Part shown: positions 1 through 7,895 of the stretch, in pieces
Position numbering within the stretch: the first letter of the stretch is position 1
How the letters are laid out: every line of letters starts with the position of its first letter
NCBI GenBank assembly: GCA_958447445.1
Contig: CAUDAE010000057.1
Location: forward strand, 1-11,332
From: an uncultured Collinsella sp.
GTDB lineage: Bacteria > Actinomycetota > Coriobacteriia > Coriobacteriales > Coriobacteriaceae
Reading direction: 5' to 3'
Length of the DNA: 11,332 nucleotides
Program-made: the position numbers and the translations under genes
The notes under the pieces: model-generated
The model's input: only the letters and a program-made list of their open reading frames with translations
Database searches by the model: none
Told to the model about the DNA's origin: nothing

Positions 1-4
1 CCTG

Positions 5-41
5 CGCAAGACGAAGGCCACATTAAGTGGCCTTCTTTGCG
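5..41 (+). terminator. Probable intrinsic terminator of a convergent gene outside the window
   Basis: A perfect 9-bp stem, GAAGGCCAC (13-21) with GTGGCCTTC (27-35), closes a 5-base loop. An outer CGCAA/TTGCG pairing (5-9 with 37-41) can extend it. On the plus strand the stem runs into TTCTTT, a short and interrupted U-tract; on the minus strand there is no U-tract after it. It therefore most likely ends a plus-strand gene to the left of the window that converges on gyrA. The weak U-tract limits confidence in both function and strand. Confidence 0.5.
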
Positions 42-106
42 TGCGGAACTCGCGACAAACCAAAACCACCTCGCCAGCCCAGCGACCATGGGGTCCCAAG
101 GTTTTC

Positions 107-139
107 AAAAAAGCGGTCGGCGCGCAGTGCGCCGACCGC
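107..139 (-). terminator. Intrinsic terminator downstream of gyrA
   Basis: On the minus strand, GCGGTCGGCGC (139-129) pairs perfectly with GCGCCGACCGC (123-113) around a 5-base loop, followed by six T residues (112-107). An 11-bp GC-rich stem plus a T-run is a textbook rho-independent terminator. It begins about 40 bp after the gyrA stop codon, so it is the natural end of the gyrBA transcript. Confidence 0.92.
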
Positions 140-179
140 CGATATATGGTGTCTGATATTTTCTACCAGCTAGGGCCTC

Positions 180-2918
180 TTACTCGTCTAGGAGATCTTC
201 TGGCATGTCGTTGCCGTCGCCTAGATCGACAGGGGTTTCTTCGGAAGCAGAGCCGTTTTCTGTGGCTTCGCCTTCGGGCTTTTCCTTGGCTGCCGTCATG
301 CGGGCGACAGCGCATACGCGGTCGTTGTCGTCGACGGTCATCATCTTGACGCCCTGGGTGGCGCGGCCAGTCTGGCTGATCTCGTCGGTCTTGACGCGAA
401 TGACCGTCGCGCCCTCCGTCACGATGAACAGCTCGTGCTGCGGGCCCACCGTCTTCATGGCCGCGAGGTTACCCTTACGCTCGGTCATTTGGATGGTGTA
501 GACGCCCTGACCGCCGCGATTCTGCTCCGGGTAGTCCGCGACCGGCGTGCGCTTGCCGTAGCCGCGCTCGGTGATGACGAACAGATCACCGTTGCCGTTA
601 GTGACTTCCATGCCCAGAACGCTCACGCCGTCCTTCATGCCGATACCGCGAACGCCGCTGGTATCGCGGCCGGTGGCGCGCACCTGCTCCTCGGAGAACA
701 TGATCGCCTTGCCCGCGGTGGTGGCCAGGATAATCTTGTCGCCCTCGCGCACGCGGCGCACGTTCAGCAGCGCGTCGTCGTCACGCAGGTTGATAGCGAT
801 CAGGCCGTCGCGACGGCTGCGGTCATATGCGCTCATCACGGTCTTCTTGACCATGCCACTCTTGGTGGCAAACATCAGGTACTCGTCGGCAGGGAACTCG
901 CGGCAGCTGATGACGCTCGCGATCTTCTCGCCCTCCTCGAAGGGCAGCAGGTTGACGATCGCGGTACCGCGCGCCTGGCGCGTACCCACCGGCAGCTCGT
1001 GCACCTTCAGGCGATAAACCTTGCCCTTGCTCGAGAAGAACAGCACGTACTCGTGCGTGGACGCGATGAACATCTCGTCGATAACGTCGTCCTCTTTGAG
1101 GTTGACGCCCGATACGCCCTTGCCGCCGCGCTTCTGGGCGCGGTAGGCAGCCACCGGGATACGTTTGACATAGCCGGTGTGGGTGATGGTCACGACCATG
1201 TCCTCGTCGGCGATGAGGTCCTCGACATCCAGGTCCTTCTCAACCTGGCTGATCTCGGTGCGGCGCTTGTCGCCAAACTTCTTGGAGATCTCGCGCATCT
1301 CTTCCTTGATGACGCCCAGGATCTTCTCCTCATGCGCCAGCAGGTCCTCGTAGTAGGCGATGGCGCGGCGCAGGCCGTCCAACTCTTCTTGGATCTTGTC
1401 GCGCTCCAGGCCGGTCAGGCGGCGCAGCTTCATCTCGAGGATGGCCGTGGTCTGTTCGGGCGTAAAACCAAAGCGCTCGATCAGGCGGCTGCTGGCCTCG
1501 GAGTCGGTCTGCGAGGAGCGGATGATGCTAATGACCTCGTCGATATGGTCAAGGGCCATCAGGTAACCCTCGAGGATATGCGCGCGGGCCTGGGCCTTCT
1601 TAAGGTCGAAGCGGGTGCGGCGGGTAACTACGTCGACCTGGTGGTCGATGTAGTGCTGCAGCATCTCGCGCAGGCTCAGGCATTTGGGAACGCCGTTGAC
1701 AAGCGCCAGGTTGTTGGCGCCAAAGGTCGTCTGCAGCGAGGTGTACTTATACAGGTTGTTGAGCACGACCTGCGGAATGACGCCCTTCTTGAGCTCGATG
1801 ACCAGACGGATGCCCTTCTGGTTGGACTCATCGCGCATATCCGAGATGCCCTCGATGCGCTTGTCGTTGACGAGCTGGGCGATCTTCTCCTGCAGGGTGC
1901 CCTTGTTGACCATGTAGGGAATCTCGGTAAAGACCAGGCGGCTGCGGCCGGTCTTGGTGGACTCCACATGTGCCTTGGCACGCACGGTAATGGAGCCGCG
2001 GCCGGTCTCGTAGCTCTGCTTAATGCCGGCGCTGCCCATGATGATGGCGCCGGTGGGGAAGTCCGGACCGGGCATGATCTGCATGAGCTCGTCGACGGTG
2101 GCGTCGGGGTTGTCGATCAGGTAGCAGGTGGCCTCGATCGCCTCGGTGAGGTTATGCGGAGCGATGTTGGTGGCCATGCCGACGGCGATGCCTTGGCTGC
2201 CGTTGACCAGCAGGTTGGGGAAGCGCGCAGGCAGCGCCACGGGCTCGGCGAGCGATTCGTCGTAGTTGGGCTGCCAGTCGACGGTATCCTTCTGCAAGTC
2301 ACGCAGCAGTTCCATGGCGGGCTTTGCCAAGCGGCTCTCGGTGTAACGCATGGCTGCCGCGCCGTCGCCGTCGATGTTGCCGAAGTTGCCGTGACCGTCG
2401 ATGAGCGGCGTGCGCATGGAGAACCACTGCGCCAGGCGGACCATGGCCTCATAGACCGCGGAGTCGCCATGCGGGTGGTACTTACCGATAACTTCGCCGA
2501 CCGTCCAAGCTGACTTCTTGTGCGGGCGGTTGGGGTAGATGCCGCTCTCGTTCATCGCGTACAGGATGCGGCGGTGCACCGGCTTTAAGCCGTCGCGCAC
2601 GTCCGGCAGGGCACGCGCCGTGATAACCGACATCGAATACTCGATGAACGACTGCTTCATCTCGCGGCCAAACTCCGAAATCTGGAGCTGGCCGCCGTTG
2701 ATATCCTCGCCGGCCGAGGCGCCACGGTCGACTTCGCCAAAGCTCTCCTCGAGCTCGGCGTCGTCTTCTTCCTCATCATCATCGGCATCGGGGTTATAGG
2801 CGTCCGGGTCGCCGTCCTCGCCCTGCTCAGCACGGGCAAGCAGGCGCTTCAGATCGTCGGGCATACCGGCATCGCCGGCCTCGCCCATACCCTCGTTATT
2901 GTTGATATCGTCTGCCAC
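180..2918 (-). CDS. gyrA: DNA gyrase subunit A
   Basis: This is the DNA-cleaving and rejoining subunit of gyrase, which with GyrB introduces negative supercoils. The 912-residue protein starts at GTG 2918, fixed by AGGAGGT (2928-2922) just upstream, and stops with TAA. An acidic extension fills residues 1-70; the family core then begins near residue 78. The winged-helix region holds the quinolone-determining segment around HPHGDSAVYE, with S153 and E157 matching E. coli S83 and D87. The catalytic tyrosine is Y192 in the motif AAMRYTE. The C-terminal DNA-wrapping beta-pinwheel starts near residue 575 with the GyrA box QKRGGKG at 595-601; QNRGGQG at 799-805 is a degenerate repeat of it. The tail (880-912) is acidic. 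The GyrA box and catalytic Tyr support gyrase rather than topoisomerase IV, as does the adjacent gyrB. The only oddity is the N-terminal extension. Confidence 0.98.
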   Translation of the reverse strand: MADDINNNEGMGEAGDAGMPDDLKRLLARAEQGEDGDPDAYNPDADDDEEEDDAELEESFGEVDRGASAGEDINGGQLQISEFGREMKQSFIEYSMSVITARALPDVRDGLKPVHRRILYAMNESGIYPNRPHKKSAWTVGEVIGKYHPHGDSAVYEAMVRLAQWFSMRTPLIDGHGNFGNIDGDGAAAMRYTESRLAKPAMELLRDLQKDTVDWQPNYDESLAEPVALPARFPNLLVNGSQGIAVGMATNIAPHNLTEAIEATCYLIDNPDATVDELMQIMPGPDFPTGAIIMGSAGIKQSYETGRGSITVRAKAHVESTKTGRSRLVFTEIPYMVNKGTLQEKIAQLVNDKRIEGISDMRDESNQKGIRLVIELKKGVIPQVVLNNLYKYTSLQTTFGANNLALVNGVPKCLSLREMLQHYIDHQVDVVTRRTRFDLKKAQARAHILEGYLMALDHIDEVISIIRSSQTDSEASSRLIERFGFTPEQTTAILEMKLRRLTGLERDKIQEELDGLRRAIAYYEDLLAHEEKILGVIKEEMREISKKFGDKRRTEISQVEKDLDVEDLIADEDMVVTITHTGYVKRIPVAAYRAQKRGGKGVSGVNLKEDDVIDEMFIASTHEYVLFFSSKGKVYRLKVHELPVGTRQARGTAIVNLLPFEEGEKIASVISCREFPADEYLMFATKSGMVKKTVMSAYDRSRRDGLIAINLRDDDALLNVRRVREGDKIILATTAGKAIMFSEEQVRATGRDTSGVRGIGMKDGVSVLGMEVTNGNGDLFVITERGYGKRTPVADYPEQNRGGQGVYTIQMTERKGNLAAMKTVGPQHELFIVTEGATVIRVKTDEISQTGRATQGVKMMTVDDNDRVCAVARMTAAKEKPEGEATENGSASEETPVDLGDGNDMPEDLLDE

Positions 2919-2921
2919 GTT

Positions 2922-2928
2922 ACCTCCT
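2922..2928 (-). promoter_or_regulatory. Shine-Dalgarno site that fixes the gyrA GTG start
   Basis: AGGAGGT lies directly after the gyrB stop codon (TAA at 2932-2930) and four bases (from the last G of GGAGG) before the gyrA GTG. The gyrB stop, this site and the gyrA start fall within about 17 bases, so the two subunits are very probably translated from one message with coupling. Confidence 0.85.
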
Positions 2929-2929
2929 C

Positions 2930-4960
2930 TTAAGCGTCAAGGAAACGCGCGTCATGCGCATGTTTTTCAATGTACTCGCGGCGATAGCCGACCTCGGAAC
3001 CCATCAGCTCGCGCACGGCGCGGTCCGCCACCACGGCGTCCTCGATCGACACGCGCTGCAGAATGCGGGTCTTGGGGTCCATCGTCGTCGAGGCAAGCTG
3101 CTTGGGGTCCATCTCGCCCAGGCCCTTGTAGCGCTGGACGGTATAGCCCTTGCGCTTTTTGGTAATCTTGCCGTCCTTGGCCTTGCCGTCCTCGTCGTTA
3201 TCGTCGGGGTTCAGGCCCAGACTCTGGATGGTGTCGCGCAGGATCTCGTCTTCGGGCTGGCGGCCGTTGGGATACACGTAGTGGATCTTGTTGCGCACCT
3301 TAATGCCAAAGATGGGCGGGCAGGCAACATAGACGTAGCCGGCATCGATCAGCGGACGCATGTACTTGTAGAAGAACGTCAGCAGCAGGATGCGGATATG
3401 CGCACCGTCGACGTCTGCATCGGTCATGATGATGATCTTGTGGTAGCGCGCCTTGGTGATATCGAAGTCGCCGCCGTCGCCGGCACTCGTCGTGACGCCG
3501 CAGCCGATCGCGGTAATCAGCGACTGAATGGTGTCACTCGAGAACGCGCGATGGTCACCAACGCGTTCGACGTTCAAAATCTTGCCGCGCAGGGGCAGAA
3601 TCGCCTGGATGTCTCGGCGACGGCCGTCCTTGGCCGAACCGCCTGCCGAGTCGCCCTCTACGATGAAGAGCTCGGTCATCTCGGCATCGCGCACCGAGCA
3701 GTCAGCGAGCTTACCGGGCAGGGACGCCGTCTCGAGCAGGCTCTTGCGGCGGGTCGCCTCGCGCGCCTTGCGGGCGGCGTTGCGCGCCTTGCAGGCCTGT
3801 TGCGCCTTCTTGACGATCTCGCGAGCGGGCTTGGGATGCTCCTCGAGGTAATCGACAAGGCCGTCGGTCACAATCTTGAGCGTGAGCGCTCGCATATAGG
3901 AGCTGCCGAGCTTTGCCTTGGTCTGGCCCTCAAACTGCGGATCGGGCAGCTTGACCGAGATAACGGCCGAAAGGCCCTCGCGCACATCGTCGCCGGTCAG
4001 GTTGGCGTCTTTTTCCTTGAGCAGGTTCTGCTTGCGCGCGTAATCGTTGATCACGCGGGTGAGCGCGGTACGGAAGCCCTCAAGGTGCATGCCGCCTTCG
4101 GGGGTGTAGATGTCGTTGGCAAACGACATGACGTTCTCGCCGTAGCCGCTATTCCACTGCAGGGAAACCTCGACCTCGCCCATCTTGGCCACAGGTGCGT
4201 CCGGGTCCGATTTGCCCTCGATGTAGATAGGCTCCTTAAAGGCCTCGGGGACGTCCTTGCCCTCGTTGAGGAACTTGACGAAGTCGATGATGCCGCCCTC
4301 GTAGCAAAACTCCTCCACGTGGGGAGTCGCCTCGCGCTCGTCGGTCAGCACGATTTTGAGGTTCTTATTGAGGAACGCCGTCTCCTGCAGACGGTTATGC
4401 AGCGTATCGAAATCGTAGATGCAGGTCTCGAAGATCTCGTCGTCGGGCCAGAAGGTGACGGTGGTGCCCGTCGAATCCGAGGTGCCCACGACCTCCATCT
4501 TCTTGACGGTCTTGCCGCGCGAGAACTCCATCTCGTAGGTGTTGCCGTCGCGACGAACCTGAACGACCACGCGCTTGGACAGTGCGTTGACGACGGAGAT
4601 GCCAACGCCGTGCAGGCCGCCCGAGACCTTATAGGCCGAATTATCGAACTTACCGCCGGCGTGCAAAATCGTCATGACGACCTCGAGCGTCGGGATCTTT
4701 TTAACAGGGTGCTCGTCGACGGGGATACCGCGCCCGTTGTCGACGACCGTGATGGAGTTGTCGGCGTGGACCGTCACCTGGATCTCGGTGCAGAAACCGG
4801 CCATGGCCTCGTCGACGGAGTTGTCAACGATCTCCCACACCAGGTGATGCAAACCGCTGGCGCTCGTCGAGCCGATATACATGCCCGGGCGCTTACGAAC
4901 GGCCTCGAGACCTTCGAGAATCTTAATCTCGCCGCCATCGTAATCGTTTTCGTTTGCCAC
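2930..4960 (-). CDS. gyrB: DNA gyrase subunit B
   Basis: This is the ATPase subunit of gyrase, partner of GyrA. The open frame runs up to a TTG at 4978, but the real start is almost certainly GTG 4960, because AAGGAGG (4971-4965) lies inside that six-codon extension with ideal spacing. This gives 676 residues. The GHKL ATP-binding domain shows catalytic E43 and N47 (VWEIVDNSVDEAMAG), DNGRGIP at 74-80 and GGLHGVG at 114-120. The TOPRIM domain shows EGDSAGGS at 435-442, PLRGK at 456-460 and metal-binding DADVDG at 514-519. YKGLGEMDP at 611-619 is the C-terminal family signature. A short charged segment (about 585-603) precedes it. The gap to gyrA is 11 bp; a terminator lies upstream, so the gyrBA promoter should lie within or beside 4961-5009. 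I could not pick a convincing -35/-10 pair there. Confidence 0.97.
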   Translation of the reverse strand: MANENDYDGGEIKILEGLEAVRKRPGMYIGSTSASGLHHLVWEIVDNSVDEAMAGFCTEIQVTVHADNSITVVDNGRGIPVDEHPVKKIPTLEVVMTILHAGGKFDNSAYKVSGGLHGVGISVVNALSKRVVVQVRRDGNTYEMEFSRGKTVKKMEVVGTSDSTGTTVTFWPDDEIFETCIYDFDTLHNRLQETAFLNKNLKIVLTDEREATPHVEEFCYEGGIIDFVKFLNEGKDVPEAFKEPIYIEGKSDPDAPVAKMGEVEVSLQWNSGYGENVMSFANDIYTPEGGMHLEGFRTALTRVINDYARKQNLLKEKDANLTGDDVREGLSAVISVKLPDPQFEGQTKAKLGSSYMRALTLKIVTDGLVDYLEEHPKPAREIVKKAQQACKARNAARKAREATRRKSLLETASLPGKLADCSVRDAEMTELFIVEGDSAGGSAKDGRRRDIQAILPLRGKILNVERVGDHRAFSSDTIQSLITAIGCGVTTSAGDGGDFDITKARYHKIIIMTDADVDGAHIRILLLTFFYKYMRPLIDAGYVYVACPPIFGIKVRNKIHYVYPNGRQPEDEILRDTIQSLGLNPDDNDEDGKAKDGKITKKRKGYTVQRYKGLGEMDPKQLASTTMDPKTRILQRVSIEDAVVADRAVRELMGSEVGYRREYIEKHAHDARFLDA

Positions 4961-4964
4961 ACGT

Positions 4965-4971
4965 CCTCCTT
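4965..4971 (-). promoter_or_regulatory. Shine-Dalgarno site that fixes the gyrB GTG start
   Basis: AAGGAGG is followed by ACGT and then GTG (4960-4958). Using the more upstream TTG (4978) would translate this site as codons and leave that TTG without a ribosome binding site. The same spacing is seen at gyrA. Confidence 0.85.
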
Positions 4972-5009
4972 CAGTCAAGAAAATGTGTACAGCCTTACTA
5001 GTTTATCGT

Positions 5010-5039
5010 AAAAAAATACCCTCGGGAACGAGGGTATTT
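5010..5039 (-). terminator. Intrinsic terminator between dciA and gyrB
   Basis: On the minus strand AAATACCCTCG (5039-5029) pairs over 11 bp with CGAGGGTATTT (5024-5014) around a TTCC loop, followed by a run of T residues that ends at 5010 (seven counting the stem end). The complementary strand has only three T residues after the stem, so the minus direction is favoured. It lies 26 bp after the dciA stop codon and separates the dnaN-recF-dciA message from gyrBA. Confidence 0.93.
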
Positions 5040-5065
5040 GGCTCTACAAGGCCACCAGATGCGAT

Positions 5066-5629
5066 TTAAGGCTCTTTTTTGCTTTGCACGCCCTTGGCCC
5101 ACTCGGCACTGGCTCTCATGGCGTTCTCGAGGGCCTCGCGCAGTTTTTGGTCTTCGATGGGCGCCACTTGGCGCTCAATCTCGGTGCGCTCGGCATCGCT
5201 GAGGTCGGCGTGTGGGGCCGGCGGGCGCTCGGTCGCCGCTGGGCGAAGGCGCTCCTTGGCGGCGGGCGGCGTGTGACCGGGCGCGGTGGTTTTGAACACC
5301 AGGCCATCCACATGCGCACCGGCGCGCTCCATGCGCGCGCGGATGATCTCGCGCAACAACGTCATTTCCTGCGTCCACGAGGGCGAGTCGAGATATACCA
5401 GCAGCTCATTGGACTCGGGCAGGTAGCGCAGGCCCGTCACATGCCGCCCCTCGCGCGTGCCCGAGCACACCGCGTTCCACGCGCGATAGACCGCGCGCGA
5501 CTCCTCGGCGGCCTCCATCTGCGCACGGCGCTCAGGGGTCGCAGCCGCCAGGATGCGCTGGCGCTCTGCGTTCAAAAAGCCACTGAAGGCGACCGTTTCG
5601 CTCTCGCGCTCGTAATTAGCACGTCTCAC
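5066..5629 (-). CDS. dciA: DUF721 protein, DciA-type helicase operator
   Basis: The 187-residue protein belongs to the DUF721 family, whose characterised members (DciA, for example M. tuberculosis Rv0004) interact with the replicative helicase DnaB and are needed for replication where DnaC/DnaI-type loaders are absent. The DUF721 core lies at about residues 40-112: W51, a beta strand at 74-80 (NELLVYL), then SPSWTQEM around W85 and a helix rich in Leu/Ile/Arg. A Pro/Ala-rich linker (115-142) joins a charged helical tail (144-187). The GTG start at 5629 overlaps the end of recF by 14 bases; an in-frame TGA three codons before it rules out earlier starts. No strong ribosome binding site is visible, which suggests coupling to recF translation. 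The slot between recF and gyrB is where actinobacteria keep this gene. The name rests on family and position. Confidence 0.88.
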   Translation of the reverse strand: MRRANYERESETVAFSGFLNAERQRILAAATPERRAQMEAAEESRAVYRAWNAVCSGTREGRHVTGLRYLPESNELLVYLDSPSWTQEMTLLREIIRARMERAGAHVDGLVFKTTAPGHTPPAAKERLRPAATERPPAPHADLSDAERTEIERQVAPIEDQKLREALENAMRASAEWAKGVQSKKEP

Positions 5630-6722
5630 CCATGCTCACCACCTTGGCTCGATCAAGCAGGTCATCGGTAAAGTACCCCAGGTTGGTCGTGGTTATGACC
5701 GTCTGGATATCATCGCCGATCAGCCGCAGGAAAGCACCGCGGCGTTCGCCGTCGAGTTCGCTCATCACGTCGTCCAAAAGCAGCAGTGGGGCGGTGCCCA
5801 GGACATCGCGAGCCACGGCCACCTCCGCCACCTTCCAGGCCAGAACCAACGTTCGCTGCTGACCTTGGCTGGCAAATGAACGGGCGGAGCGACCCGCCAC
5901 AGCAAACTCAATCTCGTCGCGATGCGGTCCCACCAACGTCACGCCGCGGCGAATTTCCTCGTCGGCGTGCTCATCAAGGGTAGCCAGCATGCGCTCGTAC
6001 GCCCAGCCCTTCAGCTCTTCGCGATCATCGACCTGGGGCAAATCCCCCAGCGTGGACGCATAGGACACGTTGGCGGCTTCACCGGACGCCACTTGCCCGT
6101 AGGCAGTACGCACATGGCCCGCCAGCCGGTCGAGCAGGGCCAACCGGTGCACGAGCAGAGCCGCGCCCGCGCGGGCAATCGAATCGTTCCACGCGCCGAG
6201 CATCTCGCGGCAGCACCAGGCCTCCTTGAGCAAGGCGTTACGCTGGGTCACGCAGCGACCATAGGTGCTCGCAAGATCGGCATAGCGTGCGCTCAGTTGC
6301 ATGCCAAAGTCGTCGAGGGCGGCGCGGCGCACACTGGCGCCTCGCTTAACCATGTCCAGATGGTCGGGGCAAAACAGCACGCTCGGCAGAACCCCGCGCA
6401 CACCGGCGGCAGAGCATCTCTTGCCGTTGCGGCTAAACGAGCGTTTACCGTCCTCCGCGCTCAATCCCATATCAAGCACGCGGCCGTCGCCCTCGAGCCT
6501 CAGCTCGACCTTGCACGAGCCCACGCCGTCATGGACGAGCTCGGCTGCGGTCGGATGCCTAAACGAGGCGCCGCTCGTCAGCAGCTGCAGCGCCTCTATG
6601 AGATTGGTCTTTCCCGCCGCGTTGGGTCCCGCAAGTATCGTCACGCCCTCGTCCAGGGCAAGGCGATAGCTATCGAAGCTGCGGTAGTGCGCGACGGAAA
6701 GATCGCGGGCGAACATGGTCAT
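5616..6722 (-). CDS. recF: DNA replication and repair protein RecF
   Basis: RecF is an SMC-like ATPase that binds DNA gaps and, with RecO and RecR, helps load RecA at stalled forks. From ATG 6722 the protein has 368 residues, normal for the family. Walker A is GPNAAGKT at 32-39, GPHRDE lies at 265-270, the ABC signature SQGQQR at 285-290, and Walker B LLLLDDVMSELD at 313-324. The open frame extends 88 codons further, but that part is out-of-frame dnaN and very Ser/Arg-rich, so it is rejected. A second in-frame ATG (6716) is two codons on; neither has a clear Shine-Dalgarno site. With only 10 bp between the dnaN stop codon and the first ATG, translation is probably coupled to dnaN. The 3' end overlaps dciA. 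Confidence 0.96.
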   Translation of the reverse strand: MTMFARDLSVAHYRSFDSYRLALDEGVTILAGPNAAGKTNLIEALQLLTSGASFRHPTAAELVHDGVGSCKVELRLEGDGRVLDMGLSAEDGKRSFSRNGKRCSAAGVRGVLPSVLFCPDHLDMVKRGASVRRAALDDFGMQLSARYADLASTYGRCVTQRNALLKEAWCCREMLGAWNDSIARAGAALLVHRLALLDRLAGHVRTAYGQVASGEAANVSYASTLGDLPQVDDREELKGWAYERMLATLDEHADEEIRRGVTLVGPHRDEIEFAVAGRSARSFASQGQQRTLVLAWKVAEVAVARDVLGTAPLLLLDDVMSELDGERRGAFLRLIGDDIQTVITTTNLGYFTDDLLDRAKVVSMGETC

Positions 6723-6732
6723 AGGGCAGTTG

Positions 6733-7836
6733 CTAGATGCGGACCGGCATGACCAGGTACAGGTAGTTGATCTTGTCGTAGGACTTGAAGATGCCCGCCT
6801 GCGAGTAGCTCTTGAGCTCCAGCGTGATCTCCTTCTCCTTGGACAGGGCATTGAGGCACCCGAAGATGTAGTGGTAGTTGAAGGCGATGGTGCCCGACTC
6901 GCCCTCGGCCTCGACATCGATCGTCTCCTGCGCAAGGTCCTGGTCATTGGAAATGGAGGACAGGCCCATCTGCCCGTTCTCGACATCGATCTCGAACTTG
7001 ACGGCGGGGTTGGCGCTCGCGATAACGGCCACGCGCTTGAGGGCGGCGTTAAAGGCGGCGACGTCGATCTTGACGCTCGTCACGCACGAATCGGGGATGA
7101 GCTGCTTGTAGTTGGGGTACACGCCCTCGATGCGGCGCGACACGTAGGTGGTGTTGCCGGCCTCAAAGACGACCTGGGTGTCGGTAGCCCCGATCATGAT
7201 GGTCGCCTGGCTGGCCATGATGTTCAGCGCGTCGTTAAAGGCGTCGGCCGGAACGTTGAGTTCAAAGGAGCCCTCGAGGGTTGAGGTCTCGACCTGCGTA
7301 TCGCACACGGCCAAGCGGAAGGAATCGGTCGCCACCAGGCGCACGGTGTTGTTCTCGACCTTCATGTGCACGCCACCCAGGATGGGGCGGGCCTTGTCAG
7401 TCGAGGTGACGCGCCACACGCGGCCGACCATTTCGGACAAGATATCGGTCGGCAGTTCCACGGCGCTCTCGATGGCATAGGCCGGAAACTCGGGGAAGTC
7501 ATTGGCATCGAGCGTGTTCAAGCGGAAAGAGCTCTTCTCACAACCAATCAGCACCTGGCGCTCGGACAGCTCAAAGGTGACCGGGGCATCGGGGAGGGTC
7601 TTGGTGATATTGGAGAGCATCTTACAAGGGATAACCATCTCGCCCTCTTCTTCGACATGTGCCGCGATGCGATGACGGATCGAGATGGTGTAGTTAGAGG
7701 TCTGGAATTCCAAGATGCCGTCTTGCGCCTTGACGAGCACGCCCGACAGGATGGGAAGGGTGGATGCCGAAGCGACGCCCTTCATAACGACGCCGATGGC
7801 TTGTGTAAGCGAGCTCTGGCTGACGGTGAACTTCAT
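6733..7836 (-). CDS. dnaN: DNA polymerase III beta subunit (sliding clamp)
   Basis: DnaN forms the dimeric ring that tethers DNA polymerase III and many repair enzymes to DNA. The 367-residue length is standard for its three-domain fold. Recognisable segments are RPILGGVHM at 150-158, ATDSFRLA at 169-176, the stretch RRIEGVYPNYKQLIP at 234-248, and the C-terminal LVMPVRI, which forms part of the partner-binding pocket. The ATG start at 7836 is preceded by GAAAGG (7851-7846) with a 9-base spacer. The gene lies directly downstream of the candidate origin gap and leads a dnaN-recF-dciA run ended by the terminator at 5010-5039. The AT-rich segment upstream may also supply its promoter, but no clear -35/-10 pair stands out. 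Confidence 0.98.
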   Translation of the reverse strand: MKFTVSQSSLTQAIGVVMKGVASASTLPILSGVLVKAQDGILEFQTSNYTISIRHRIAAHVEEEGEMVIPCKMLSNITKTLPDAPVTFELSERQVLIGCEKSSFRLNTLDANDFPEFPAYAIESAVELPTDILSEMVGRVWRVTSTDKARPILGGVHMKVENNTVRLVATDSFRLAVCDTQVETSTLEGSFELNVPADAFNDALNIMASQATIMIGATDTQVVFEAGNTTYVSRRIEGVYPNYKQLIPDSCVTSVKIDVAAFNAALKRVAVIASANPAVKFEIDVENGQMGLSSISNDQDLAQETIDVEAEGESGTIAFNYHYIFGCLNALSKEKEITLELKSYSQAGIFKSYDKINYLYLVMPVRI

Positions 7837-7883
7837 CTTTTAATACCTTTCTATAGATATAAATATCTTAATAATAGTAATAG
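7837..7883. other. Candidate DNA unwinding element of oriC
   Basis: Only 8 of these 47 bases are G or C, in an otherwise GC-rich region. The segment contains the palindrome AGATAT-AA-ATATCT (7855-7868), followed at once by TAATAATAGTAATAG (7869-7883). It sits in the dnaA-dnaN gap on the dnaN side, as the unwinding site does in Bacillus subtilis. The call is inferred from composition, position and neighbouring DnaA-box-like sites. The segment also contains the dnaN ribosome binding site and perhaps its promoter, which could explain part of the AT-richness. Confidence 0.65.
7869..7883 (+). other. DnaA-trio-like repeat (TAA TAA TAG TAA TAG)
   Basis: There are five consecutive triplets of the form TAR. 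DnaA-trios, described in B. subtilis and proposed to be widespread, are repeats of 3'-(G/A)AT-5', which is TAG/TAA read 5' to 3'; they bind DnaA on single-stranded DNA during opening. Twelve bases beyond (7896-7904) is a weak DnaA-box-like 9-mer on the minus strand, TAATCAACA. The repeat lies next to the AT-rich segment, as the model expects. Confidence 0.55.
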
Positions 7884-7895
7884 CACTGACGAAAC

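Noticed and set aside
435..2513. A 692-codon plus-strand open frame opposite gyrA
   Set aside because: It mirrors gyrA codons; the translation is Leu/Val/Ala/Asp-rich with no domain motif, and the minus-strand protein is unmistakable. Long antisense frames are expected in GC-rich genes.
4961..4978. Six extra N-terminal codons of GyrB from TTG 4978
   Set aside because: The ribosome binding site AAGGAGG lies inside this stretch, placing the start at GTG 4960.
4985..5006. Possible gyrB -10 elements such as TAAACT or TAGTAA
   Set aside because: No -35 element lies at a proper distance, so I could not choose one with any confidence.
2954..5011. A 685-codon plus-strand open frame opposite gyrB
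   Set aside because: It is a GC-driven shadow of gyrB, with no recognisable domain. It would also read through the gyrB upstream region and part of the terminator segment.
6723..6986. An 88-residue N-terminal extension of RecF
   Set aside because: It overlaps the dnaN 3' end out of frame and is Ser/Arg/Thr-rich. The RecF family start (FARDLSVAHYRSF) begins at ATG 6722 or 6716.
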